Source of the DNA: an uncultured Syntrophobacterales bacterium | Lineage (GTDB): Bacteria > Desulfobacterota > Syntrophia > Syntrophales > UBA5619 | NCBI GenBank assembly: GCA_903928915.1 | Contig: CAIYSL010000108.1 | Coordinates: 1 to 34,883 of the forward strand | DNA length: 34,883 nt | Direction: 5' to 3' | Part shown: positions 8,492 to 16,003 of the stretch, piece after piece | Layout of the letters: the number at the start of each line of letters is the position of its first letter | Position numbering within the stretch: position 1 is the stretch's first letter | The notes under the pieces: model-generated | What the model saw: only the letters and a program-made list of their open reading frames with translations | What the model was told of the DNA's origin: nothing | The model's database searches: none | Program-made: the position numbers and the translations under genes

Positions 8492-8582
8492 CCGAAGCAG
8501 GATCACCTTCCCAGCCCGGGGTACCGCGAGATCACTGCTACGGGCGCTGCTCTCGGACTCCGCAATGAAGGCGCTCCTCACC

Positions 8583-10364
8583 TCAGCCCAGGCGCCTTCC
8601 CAGCTCGGCGAGCTGATGCCGGAGCCGCTCGGGAAGCCGGTCGCCGAACTGGGCAAAGCTCCGCTCGATATCGGCGACCTCTCCCTTCCAGGCCTCGCGA
8701 TCGACGCGCAGGAGTTCCTGGAGGTCCACTGCCGATTGGGCGAGGCCGGTAAGGTCGAGGTCCTCCTGGCGGGGCATCAGGCCGATCGGGGTTTCGACCG
8801 CCCCGACCTCGCCCTCGAGCCGCTGGCACATCCATTTCAACACGCGGCTGTTCTCCCCGAATCCCGGCCAGAGCCACTTGCCGTCCGCGTTTCTCCGAAA
8901 CCAGTTGACGTAGAAGATGCGGGGCGCCTTATTCCCGAACCGATCGCCCATCTCCAGCCAGTGCCCGAAATAATCTGCCATGTTGTACCCGCAGAAGGGC
9001 TGCATGGCGAAGGGATCCCGGCGGAGATTGCCCACGGCGCCGATGTTGGCGGCGGTTGTCTCCGATGAGGCCGTAGCGCCCATGAACACCCCCTGGTCCC
9101 AGCCGGCGGCTTCGTGGACCAGCGGCACGACTCCCGTGCGGCGACCGCCGAACACGAAGATGTCGATCGGCACCCCCTGGGGGAGCTCCCAGTCCGGCGA
9201 GATGGACGGACACTGCCGGGCCGGAGCGGTGAAGCGGGCGTTGGGGTGGGCCGCCGGCTCACCGCTCGCCGGGGTCCAGTCCCGCCCCTTCCAGTCGATG
9301 GCGTGCCGTGGCGGGGCCCCATCCATCCCTTCCCACCAGATATCGCCGTCATCGGTCAGGGCGCAGTTGGTGAAGATGGTGTTCTCCTTCAGGGTATCCA
9401 TCGCCGCGGGGTTTGACGAGTAGGAGGTGCCAGGTGCGACCCCGAAGAACCCGCTTTCCGGGTTGATGGCGTAGGGTCTGCCGTCGGGACCGATCTTGAT
9501 CCAGGCGATATCGTCGCCGATGGTCTCGCACTTCCACCCGGGAATGGTCGGCGTGAGCATGGCGAGGTTGGTCTTTCCACAGGCGGAGGGAAAGGCGGCG
9601 GCGATGTGGAATCGCCTCCCCGCGGGGTTCGTCAACCGCAGGATGAGCATGTGCTCCGCCATCCACCCTTCACGCCTCGCCATCGCCGAAGCGATACGCA
9701 GCGCCAGGCACTTCTTTCCGAGCAGCGCGTTGCCACCGTAACCGCTGCCGTAGGACCAGATGAGGTTCTCCTCCGGGAAATGGCTGATGTACTTCTTTTC
9801 GAGCGGTGCGCAGGGCCAGGCTGAATCCGCTTCCCCCGGGGCAAGCGGGGCGCCGATCGAATGCAGGCATGGGATAAACTCGCCGTCGGCCCCCAGCTTC
9901 TCGAGGACCTTCGTGCCGACTCGCGTCATGATGTGCATGTTGCAGACGACGTACGGGCTGTCGGTTATCTCTATGCCGACCTTCGCGAGCGGCGAATCGA
10001 TCGGCCCCATGGAAAAGGGGATCACGTACATCGCCCGTCCCCGCATGCACTCCCGGTAGAGCCCCTTCATCGTCGCCTTGAGTTCCTCCGGGGCAACCCA
10101 GTTGTTCGTCGGTCCGGCGTCGTCGCGGTTGGCAGTGCTGATATAGGTCCGCGATTCGATCCGCGCCACATCGCTCGGCTGAGACCGGAAGAGAAAGCTC
10201 TGGGGACGTTTCTTCAAGGGGATGGCCATGCCGCTGGAGACCATCCGGTTCATCAACTGCTCGTATTCTCCCGGGCTGCCGTCGCACCAGACAACGGTAT
10301 CGGGCCGACACCAGGCAACCGTACTGTCGACCCACTCCTTCAGTTTTGCGTGTTGTACAGTCAT
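8583..10364 (-). CDS. pckG: Phosphoenolpyruvate carboxykinase (GTP)
   Basis: A 593-residue GTP-dependent PEPCK (oxaloacetate + GTP to PEP + GDP + CO2), cytosolic, close to the usual family length. The kinase-1a/P-loop FPSACGKTN is at 258-266, the substrate-binding R-loop region [19 protein letters not shown] is near 71-89, and [15 protein letters not shown] at 205-219 is a family signature. GTP-type enzymes differ from the ATP type in this P-loop cysteine. The enzyme links C4 acids with the PEP pool, in gluconeogenesis or anaplerosis. The start has AAAGGA 6 bases upstream. It is divergent from the VTT-domain gene across a 154-base region that holds a perfect 10-bp inverted repeat. Confidence 0.97.
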   Translation of the reverse strand: MTVQHAKLKEWVDSTVAWCRPDTVVWCDGSPGEYEQLMNRMVSSGMAIPLKKRPQSFLFRSQPSDVARIESRTYISTANRDDAGPTNNWVAPEELKATMKGLYRECMRGRAMYVIPFSMGPIDSPLAKVGIEITDSPYVVCNMHIMTRVGTKVLEKLGADGEFIPCLHSIGAPLAPGEADSAWPCAPLEKKYISHFPEENLIWSYGSGYGGNALLGKKCLALRIASAMARREGWMAEHMLILRLTNPAGRRFHIAAAFPSACGKTNLAMLTPTIPGWKCETIGDDIAWIKIGPDGRPYAINPESGFFGVAPGTSYSSNPAAMDTLKENTIFTNCALTDDGDIWWEGMDGAPPRHAIDWKGRDWTPASGEPAAHPNARFTAPARQCPSISPDWELPQGVPIDIFVFGGRRTGVVPLVHEAAGWDQGVFMGATASSETTAANIGAVGNLRRDPFAMQPFCGYNMADYFGHWLEMGDRFGNKAPRIFYVNWFRRNADGKWLWPGFGENSRVLKWMCQRLEGEVGAVETPIGLMPRQEDLDLTGLAQSAVDLQELLRVDREAWKGEVADIERSFAQFGDRLPERLRHQLAELGRRLG

Positions 10365-10396
10365 AGGACATCCTTTCTTTGTTGTATGCCAAAATA

Positions 10397-10439
10397 TCCC
10401 GCTTTACAAGAACCTGCCCTTTTGCTAATTAAAGCGGGA
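10397..10439. promoter_or_regulatory. Perfect 10-bp inverted repeat in the pckG/VTT divergent region
   Basis: TCCCGCTTTA (10397-10406) and TAAAGCGGGA (10430-10439) are exact reverse complements separated by 23 bp. Their centres are 33 bp apart, about three helical turns, so two half-sites would face the same side of the DNA. A weak pckG promoter can be drawn nearby (TTGTAA-N17-TACAAC on the minus strand). The pair may be an operator controlling pckG, the divergent membrane gene, or both. A long-loop RNA hairpin in the pckG leader is the alternative. Confidence 0.45.
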
Positions 10440-10518
10440 AATCACCGCTGCGGAGAACCGCTACGGGACCGGACGGTAGGACGGAATCCGGATAGGGAAA
10501 ACCACAGGTTACCCACTC

Positions 10519-11193
10519 ATGAACGGTAAGGCCTTTATCAAGATCGCGATCCTGCTTAGCCTGATCGCCCTGTGCGTATTTCTGTTTTTCCACTACAATC
10601 TCGCTACCTTCTTCCTCAGCCGGCAGAAGATCATCGAATTCGTAAACTCCTTCGGCCCCCTTTCGGTGGTGATCTTCATCGGCCTCCAGATCCTGCAGGT
10701 GATTGTCGCGCCGATTCCGGGAGAAGTCAATGGCTTTATCGGAGGATACCTGTACGGCCCTGTCCTGGGTACGCTCTATTCCACGATCGGGCTTACCATC
10801 GGCTCGTGGATCGCCTTCTCGCTCGCCCGGTGGCTCGGGCTTCCTTTCGTGGAAAAGGTGCTCGATCAAAAGATCCTCAGGAAGTACGACCACTTCATGG
10901 AGCACCGCGGTACCTCGATCACCTTCATCCTCTTCCTCATCCCCGGGTTCCCGAAGGACGCCCTTTCCTACATCATCGGCCTCAGCCACATGAAGACCAC
11001 GACCTTCCTGATGCTCTGCATGGGCGGGCGCCTCTTCGGCACCATCATGCTCTCCGTAAGCGGAAACTGTGCCCGCAACGATCAGCCCATTGCCCTGGCG
11101 GCAATCCTCGCAATCAGCACCCTGATCGTGGTCCTGGCCTATTACTACCATGATGAGCTCCTCCACCGGGTACGGAAAAAGCCGAACCCCTGA
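10519..11193 (+). CDS. VTT-domain membrane protein (TVP38/TMEM64 / DedA-like)
   Basis: A 224-residue inner-membrane protein. Hydrophobic segments lie near residues 7-27, 48-70, 80-105, 135-160 and 190-212. The VTT/SNARE-associated domain motif PIPGEVNGFIGGYLYGPVLG, followed by GSWIAFSLARWLG, is near 72-118, and FLIPGFPKDALSYIIG near 145-160 is the second re-entrant motif. Proteins of this family are linked to lipid scrambling or undecaprenyl-phosphate recycling, but the substrate cannot be assigned here. The ribosome site is weak. It is divergent from pckG and is followed by a candidate terminator. Confidence 0.87.
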   Translation: MNGKAFIKIAILLSLIALCVFLFFHYNLATFFLSRQKIIEFVNSFGPLSVVIFIGLQILQVIVAPIPGEVNGFIGGYLYGPVLGTLYSTIGLTIGSWIAFSLARWLGLPFVEKVLDQKILRKYDHFMEHRGTSITFILFLIPGFPKDALSYIIGLSHMKTTTFLMLCMGGRLFGTIMLSVSGNCARNDQPIALAAILAISTLIVVLAYYYHDELLHRVRKKPNP

Positions 11194-11273
11194 GCGTGGA
11201 GTGTCGCCCGGGGTCCCCGATTCGATGCCGCTGACCCGCCGTTCGCCCCTGCGGCTTTCGGCGGCCGCGATGA

Positions 11274-11299
11274 TCGGGATAGCGGTCCCGGAGTTTTTC
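11274..11299 (+). terminator. Candidate intrinsic terminator after the VTT-domain gene
   Basis: CGGGA (11275-11279) and TCCCG (11286-11290) form a short stem with a 6-base loop, followed by GAG and five T residues. A second GC-rich inverted repeat, CCGCCG/CGGCGG (11236-11241 / 11259-11264), lies just before it. The stem is short, so termination may be partial. Confidence 0.45.
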
Positions 11300-11389
11300 C
11301 GTTTATTTCTCCTGTGATGCGCTCACGGAACGCACCTTCCAGGAGGGGGGATACCTGAGAGCGGTGTCCTGTTAAGGAGGCAGACAGCC

Positions 11390-12727
11390 GTGGAAGTACT
11401 CGTCAATGAAGCCGTCATCATCCTGCTGTTGATCTTGGCCAACGCCTTTTTCTCGGGCTCCGAACTGGCCGTGATCTCCGCCCGCAAGAGTTACATTGCC
11501 AGCCTCGCCGCAGCGGGCAATCCGCGGGCCAGGCTTGTCGAGGCGATCCAGAAGGATCCGCACCGTTTTCTGGCAACCGTCCAGATCGGGGTCACCGTCG
11601 TCGGGTCACTTGCCTCGGCCGTCGGCGGCGCCGCTGCCGTTCAAGTCCTGAAACCGCTGCTGGAAGACGCCCCCGTCCCCTTCATCCGGCGTGCCGCCGA
11701 GCCGCTCTCCATCGCCGCGGTCGTCATGGGGATATCCTATCTTTTCCTCGTCCTGGGCGAGCTGGCCCCGAAGACGATCGGCCTGCAGTACGCGGACCGG
11801 ATCGCCCTGCGGGTTGCCAAGCCGATCCATTTCCTGTCGGTGATTGCGGTCGTCGTGGTCAGGTTCCTCACCCTCTCCAACCGTGCCGTCCTCTCGCTGA
11901 TCGGGATCCAGCCGAAGGAGGGCCACGCCTTCGTGACCCGGGAGGAGGTGCAGCAGGTCCTCTCGCAGGGGAGCGAAGCGGGCGCCCTGACCGAGACCGA
12001 GCACCGGTACATCGAAAACATCTTCGAGTTCACCCACACGGCGGTACGCGAGGTGATGGTGCCGCGGACCCGGATCGTCGCCCTCAACCTGGAGCTCCCG
12101 CGGGAAGAGATCCTCCGGATGGTCCGGGAAAACCTGTATTCCCGCTACCCGGTCTACCGGGGCGACCTCGACCACATCGTCGGGTTCGTCCATACCAAGG
12201 ATATCCTTCTCGGCCGGCTCTGCCCCGACAACGCATTGGACCTCAAGGGGATCATCCGCACCCCGCTGTTCGTGCCCGAGGGGAAAAAGATCAACAGCCT
12301 TCTCAAGGAGATGCAGCGCAAACGGATCCAGATGGCGCTGGTCATAGACGAATACGGCATCCTGAGCGGCCTCGCCACGACCGAAGACCTTCTGGAGGAA
12401 CTGGTCGGGGAGATCGAGGACGAGCACGATGTGGGAGAAACGCGCCGGTACCAGAAACTCCCGGACGGAAGCCTGCTGGTGGACGCACTCATCCCCGTCA
12501 ACGACATCGAGGAACTGCTCGAAGTGGAACTGGGGGATTTTCTGCCCTATGACACCCTGGCCGGATTGATCCTGGACCGGCTGGGACGAATACCCGAGAA
12601 GGGTGAAACGCTGGAGTGGCAGGATTTTCTGCTCACCTGCGAGGAGGTCACCAAGACGGCCATCCTCAAGGTGAAAATCACCCGGATCGAAAAACCGGCG
12701 GACGGCCAGCCGGACACTCTGCACTGA
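11390..12727 (+). CDS. Hemolysin/CorC-type membrane protein (DUF21-CBS-CBS-CorC_HlyC)
   Basis: A 445-residue protein. Residues about 1-195 are a DUF21/CNNM transmembrane domain (opening [33 protein letters not shown] near 124-136). About 205-335 are paired CBS domains beginning [12 protein letters not shown], and about 350-435 a CorC_HlyC domain ([15 protein letters not shown]). The family is associated with divalent-cation (Mg/Co) export or homeostasis; the name hemolysin is historical. The start is GTG at 11390, with a perfect AAGGAGG nine bases upstream. It ends 56 bases before the convergent TIM-barrel gene. Confidence 0.93.
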   Translation: MEVLVNEAVIILLLILANAFFSGSELAVISARKSYIASLAAAGNPRARLVEAIQKDPHRFLATVQIGVTVVGSLASAVGGAAAVQVLKPLLEDAPVPFIRRAAEPLSIAAVVMGISYLFLVLGELAPKTIGLQYADRIALRVAKPIHFLSVIAVVVVRFLTLSNRAVLSLIGIQPKEGHAFVTREEVQQVLSQGSEAGALTETEHRYIENIFEFTHTAVREVMVPRTRIVALNLELPREEILRMVRENLYSRYPVYRGDLDHIVGFVHTKDILLGRLCPDNALDLKGIIRTPLFVPEGKKINSLLKEMQRKRIQMALVIDEYGILSGLATTEDLLEELVGEIEDEHDVGETRRYQKLPDGSLLVDALIPVNDIEELLEVELGDFLPYDTLAGLILDRLGRIPEKGETLEWQDFLLTCEEVTKTAILKVKITRIEKPADGQPDTLH

Positions 12728-12782
12728 CCTGCCCCCGGGACGACCCCCAGCCAGGACCGGCGCCACGGAAGGGAGAGAAAGG

Positions 12783-13577
12783 TCAGAGGAACTCCAGCAG
12801 CCCCATGCCCCGGATATTGCCCCCCATCCGCAGGAGGCTCTCCTCGGAGTGTGACTCGACCGTCAGTATCGGAGCCAGGTTCCGCTGCCGCACCTCCGCA
12901 AGAAACTCCCGAAAGGGGAAGTTCCCCTCGCCCACGGGCAGGTGCTCGTCGGTGACGCCGTTGTTGTCGTGGACGTGAACCTCGCCGAGCCGGCTTCCGA
13001 GCTGCTCCAGCCACTCCGTGTACTCTGCCCCCCCGAAGGCGTTTGCATGCCCGGCATCGAAGCAAAACCGGACAAGGGGGGAATCCAGGGCGTCGAGCAG
13101 CGGCAGGATCTGGTGGGGGCCCCGCTCATAGACGTTTTCCATGGCGATGATCGTCTCCGTACCGAGGACATATCCGAGGAGCGACCGCCACGTCTCTAGG
13201 GAGTTCTCGAGCCACGCCTGTTCGCAGGAGATGTAGTACTTCTCGTCGAAGGAGGGGTGGCAGACGATGGCACGCGGCAGAAACAGGGGGATCAACTCGA
13301 ACACCCGGCGAAGCCTATCGACGGTCACCTGCCGGATCCGCGGCTCGATCGCCCCCGGGCGGAGATCCAGGAACGGCGCATGAAACGTCACCGAACGCCC
13401 CGCAGCCGCGAGCCGGTCCGCGACCTCCCGGAAATCGTCCGGGCCATACCGGTCGAGGTCCCGATGGCTGAAGGCGATCTCCGGGTTGATCCCCTCCCGC
13501 AGGACCATCGCCATCAGGTCCGTGCGGAGGCGATAGAACGGCACATGAACCTGGATCTTTTCCCATATCTCGCGCAT
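12783..13577 (-). CDS. Sugar phosphate isomerase/epimerase-like TIM-barrel protein
   Basis: A 264-residue protein of the xylose-isomerase-like (AP endonuclease 2) barrel superfamily. Likely metal ligands are E in AMENVYE, D/H in CFDAGHANAF, H in VHVHDNNG and E in LTVESHS; these strand-end motifs are the hallmark of the fold. Such proteins isomerise or epimerise sugars, or cleave abasic DNA; nothing here fixes the reaction. The ATG has GAGG five bases upstream. It is a single gene, divergent from rsfS and convergent with the CorC-like gene. Confidence 0.82.
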   Translation of the reverse strand: MREIWEKIQVHVPFYRLRTDLMAMVLREGINPEIAFSHRDLDRYGPDDFREVADRLAAAGRSVTFHAPFLDLRPGAIEPRIRQVTVDRLRRVFELIPLFLPRAIVCHPSFDEKYYISCEQAWLENSLETWRSLLGYVLGTETIIAMENVYERGPHQILPLLDALDSPLVRFCFDAGHANAFGGAEYTEWLEQLGSRLGEVHVHDNNGVTDEHLPVGEGNFPFREFLAEVRQRNLAPILTVESHSEESLLRMGGNIRGMGLLEFL

Positions 13578-13658
13578 GTGTACCTCACTGCCTCCCTGAA
13601 CTGCCCCTTTACCACAGGCGTTTCCTTTTCACAACGGCCAGTTCCGCTCCGATCGGTA

Positions 13659-13687
13659 TTGACAGCCCCCCCCTGCTCTGCTATGAA
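13659..13687 (+). promoter_or_regulatory. Candidate sigma-70 promoter of rsfS-comF-rfaE2
   Basis: A perfect -35 TTGACA (13659-13664), a 17-base spacer containing nine consecutive C residues, and a -10 TATGAA (13682-13687). The next gene on this strand is rsfS, about 75 bases downstream, and the spacing of the following genes suggests one transcript. Confidence 0.65.
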
Positions 13688-13765
13688 ACCTAAAATGGTT
13701 ATTATGGAATCGGGCGGGCAGCGCAGGCCGATGGCCGCCCGATACAGCGGAGGAAAGGGGGCGGA

Positions 13766-14164
13766 TTGATAAGACGAAAGGAACCCGATTCGCGGGCACG
13801 GGCACTTCGGGCCGTCAACGCGGCCCTGGAGAAGAAGGCAAAGGACCTGGTCGTCCTCAAGGTGCAGGAGATATCCGCCTTTGCCGACTATTTCATCATC
13901 TGCAGCGGGACCTCGGACCGCCAGGTCCGGGCCATCGCGGCCTCCATCCAAGAGACCCTGAGCATGGCCGACATCCGCCCCCTGGGCGTCGAGGGAGAAG
14001 CGGCGGGACAGTGGGTTCTGATGGATTACGACGATGTGATCATCCACATCTTCCTCGAACAGGTCCGGACATTCTATGACCTAGAACGGCTGTGGTCCGA
14101 GGCGCCGCGGATGGACGTCCCTGACGAAACGGTCGTCCTGAAGACGCTGTCCAAGGAACTGTAG
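13766..14164 (+). CDS. rsfS: Ribosomal silencing factor RsfS
   Basis: A 132-residue protein of the RsfS/Iojap family, which binds ribosomal protein uL14 and blocks subunit joining when nutrients are scarce. Family features visible: AADLVVLKV-like KDLVVLKVQEISAFADYFIIC near 30-50, SGTSDRQVRAIA near 51-62, and WVLMDYDDVIIHIF near 95-108. The start is read as TTG at 13766, preceded by GGAGGAAAGG; no better start is available in frame. It is the first gene after the promoter at 13659. nadD, a frequent neighbour, is absent. Confidence 0.95.
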   Translation: MIRRKEPDSRARALRAVNAALEKKAKDLVVLKVQEISAFADYFIICSGTSDRQVRAIAASIQETLSMADIRPLGVEGEAAGQWVLMDYDDVIIHIFLEQVRTFYDLERLWSEAPRMDVPDETVVLKTLSKEL

Positions 14165-14165
14165 C

Positions 14166-14939
14166 GTGCGCGAAATCATCACCGGGGTGGCCGACCTGCT
14201 GTTCCCTCCGCTGTGCATAACCTGCGGGGCGGTTCTCGGTGAGCGGCCCTGCCTCCCCTTCTGCCCCGCCTGCGGCGAGGGAATTCGCGCCATCCGCTCC
14301 CCCCTCTGCCCCCGGTGCGGCGTCCCCTTTCCCGCGGACGGCGGGGAAGACCACCTCTGCGGGGGGTGTTTGACCGGCAAGCGGCCCTATGCAATCTCCC
14401 GGTCGCTCGGGCTGTACGAGGGGACGCTCCTGAAGGCGATTCACCTCTTCAAGTACCGGGGGAGGATCGGGATCGGCGAGGTCCTGGGCCGGATGCTGGC
14501 CGATTTTGCCGGCGGACAATGGGGCAGGGATGCCTTCTCCGTGGTCATCCCCGTTCCGCTCCATCGGAAGCGGCTTCGGGAACGGGGGTTCAACCAGGCC
14601 CTGATCCTGGCGCGCGAGGTGGCGAAACGGTTCTCGCTCCCGCTGGAGTTCATGGCCCTCAGCCGGGAGGTCTTCACCGCGCCACAGGTCGGCCTGGGGC
14701 GGGAGGAGCGATCGCAAAACGTCCGGAAGGCCTTCGCGGTACGGAAACCGCATGCGATCGCCGGACAGAGGGTCCTGCTGGTGGATGATGTCACCACCAC
14801 GGGGAGCACGGTGAGCGAATGTGCCGCCGTGCTGAACCAGGGAGAGGCCGAGGCGGTGGCAGTCCTCACCCTTGCCCGGGCGCTCGACGGCACCGATGTC
14901 GCCCCGGACGCCACAGCCCCCGCCGAGGAGGTGCAGTAA
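14166..14939 (+). CDS. comF: ComF family protein (phosphoribosyltransferase fold)
   Basis: A 257-residue protein. The N-terminal quarter carries a double zinc-finger-like set of cysteines (CITCG, CPAC, CPRCG, CGGC). The C-terminal half is a type I phosphoribosyltransferase fold with PRPP-binding VLLVDDVTTTGST near residue 204. ComF is needed for DNA uptake in competent Gram-positives; in Gram-negatives related proteins are linked to DNA or purine metabolism, without an agreed reaction. The GTG start lies one base after the rsfS stop, and its 3' end carries the GAGGAGGTG ribosome site of rfaE2, so the three genes are translationally close. Confidence 0.88.
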   Translation: MREIITGVADLLFPPLCITCGAVLGERPCLPFCPACGEGIRAIRSPLCPRCGVPFPADGGEDHLCGGCLTGKRPYAISRSLGLYEGTLLKAIHLFKYRGRIGIGEVLGRMLADFAGGQWGRDAFSVVIPVPLHRKRLRERGFNQALILAREVAKRFSLPLEFMALSREVFTAPQVGLGREERSQNVRKAFAVRKPHAIAGQRVLLVDDVTTTGSTVSECAAVLNQGEAEAVAVLTLARALDGTDVAPDATAPAEEVQ

Positions 14940-14940
14940 C

Positions 14941-15423
14941 ATGGACAAGATAGTGGACTGGAATGAGCTGAAGGAGCGGGTGGACGAGGCGCACCGCAAA
15001 GGCAAGAGGGTCGCCTTTACGAACGGCTGCTTCGACATCCTCCATGTGGGTCATGTCCAGTATCTGCGCGAGGCGCGCAGGACCGGCGACCTCCTGATCC
15101 TGGGGTTGAACAGCGATGCGTCGGTCCGCGCGATCAAGGGGGAACGGCGGCCGCTGGTCCCCCAGGGGGAGCGCGCCGAGGTCGTAGCATCGCTCGAGAG
15201 CGTTGATTACGTTACCATTTTTAATGATCAGACGCCGCTCAGTCTCATCGAGTACCTGCGACCGGATGTTCTGGTCAAAGGGGGAGACTGGCAGGAAGAG
15301 ACAGTCGTCGGGAGCGATGCGGTCAGGTCGTGGGGAGGGCGCGTGGCGATCATCCCCCTGACTGCAGGAGCATCGACGACCAATATCGTGGAGAAGGTCC
15401 TGCGCGTCTACGGAACCAAGTGA
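14941..15423 (+). CDS. rfaE2: D-glycero-beta-D-manno-heptose 1-phosphate adenylyltransferase
   Basis: A 160-residue single-domain nucleotidyltransferase. GCFDILHVGHVQYL at about 29-42 contains the HxGH motif, here H35-VGH38; later landmarks are GLNSDASVRAIKG, DVLVKGGDW and PLTAGASTTNIV. It activates heptose-1-phosphate with ATP to give ADP-heptose for the lipopolysaccharide inner core. In E. coli this is fused to the kinase as HldE; here it stands alone, so a separate RfaE1 kinase is expected elsewhere. The ATG at 14941, two bases after the comF stop with GAGGAGGTG upstream, is clearly the start. Confidence 0.94.
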   Translation: MDKIVDWNELKERVDEAHRKGKRVAFTNGCFDILHVGHVQYLREARRTGDLLILGLNSDASVRAIKGERRPLVPQGERAEVVASLESVDYVTIFNDQTPLSLIEYLRPDVLVKGGDWQEETVVGSDAVRSWGGRVAIIPLTAGASTTNIVEKVLRVYGTK

Positions 15424-15515
15424 ATATATTACCCTCTCCCGATGCTCATTTTTTTCTTTACAAATCACTCTCCATCATGTAAGGAGTGTTCCCCAAATCG
15501 AACATCGGATAGGAG

Positions 15516-15908
15516 ATGATGAGCGTAGTGCCGAAAACGACGATGAAGGCTGAAAAAGTCGAATTTTTTCGCTACATGCTGACGCAGAAGATCAACGAGC
15601 TCCTGGATGAGGCGGGTAAGACGGTCTCGGAGATGACCAGCGGCGTAAAAGAGAACTATCCCGACCCCAACGACCGGGCATCCCTCGAATCGGACCGGAA
15701 TTTTGAACTGCGGATCCGCGATCGGGAAAGAAAACTGATCATGAAGATGCAGGAGGCCATCAAACGGATGGACGATGGAGTGTTCGGGGTCTGTGAAGTC
15801 TGCGGGGGGCCGATCTCGGAAAAACGGCTGATGGCCAGACCGGTCACTACCCTCTGCATCGACTGCAAGATGAAACAGGAAAAGATGGAAAAGCTCAAAG
15901 GGGAATAA
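15516..15908 (+). CDS. dksA: DksA/TraR family zinc-finger protein
   Basis: A 130-residue protein: a helical coiled-coil region (about 12-85) followed by a four-cysteine zinc finger, C93-EVC96 and C114-IDC117, the normal DksA arrangement. DksA binds in the RNA polymerase secondary channel and tunes rRNA and other promoters with ppGpp. The start is uncertain: ATG codons at 15516, 15519 and 15543 and a GTG at 15528 are in frame, and the AGGAG at 15511-15515 is too close for the first and best spaced for the GTG. The reading given is the longest. A strong terminator follows. Confidence 0.92.
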   Translation: MMSVVPKTTMKAEKVEFFRYMLTQKINELLDEAGKTVSEMTSGVKENYPDPNDRASLESDRNFELRIRDRERKLIMKMQEAIKRMDDGVFGVCEVCGGPISEKRLMARPVTTLCIDCKMKQEKMEKLKGE

Positions 15909-15942
15909 CGCCCCCTCCGCGCCGCACGGCGACGCGAACTTG

Positions 15943-15990
15943 CCCCCCTTTCGATCCCCTGTCTCCCGGGGGAGGAAGGGGGTTTTTGTT
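15943..15990 (+). terminator. Intrinsic terminator between dksA and priA
   Basis: Outer arms CCCCCTT (15944-15950) and AAGGGGG (15976-15982) enclose a second hairpin, CTCCC/GGGAG (15963-15967 / 15970-15974), and are followed by TTTTTGTT. It ends 13 bases before the priA ATG, leaving no room for a separate priA promoter. It may act as an attenuator with read-through into priA-fmt-rsmB. Confidence 0.7.
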
Positions 15991-16003
15991 AGGAAGACGA
16001 CGG

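Noticed and set aside
8211-8582. Known riboswitch in the long leader of the CDC48-like gene
   Set aside because: I compared by eye with c-di-GMP, SAM and cobalamin cores; none of the conserved boxes is present.
11194-11389. Possible tRNA or riboswitch in the VTT-hlyC gap
   Set aside because: No T-loop motif, anticodon arm or recognisable aptamer core; only short hairpins, one of which serves as a candidate terminator.
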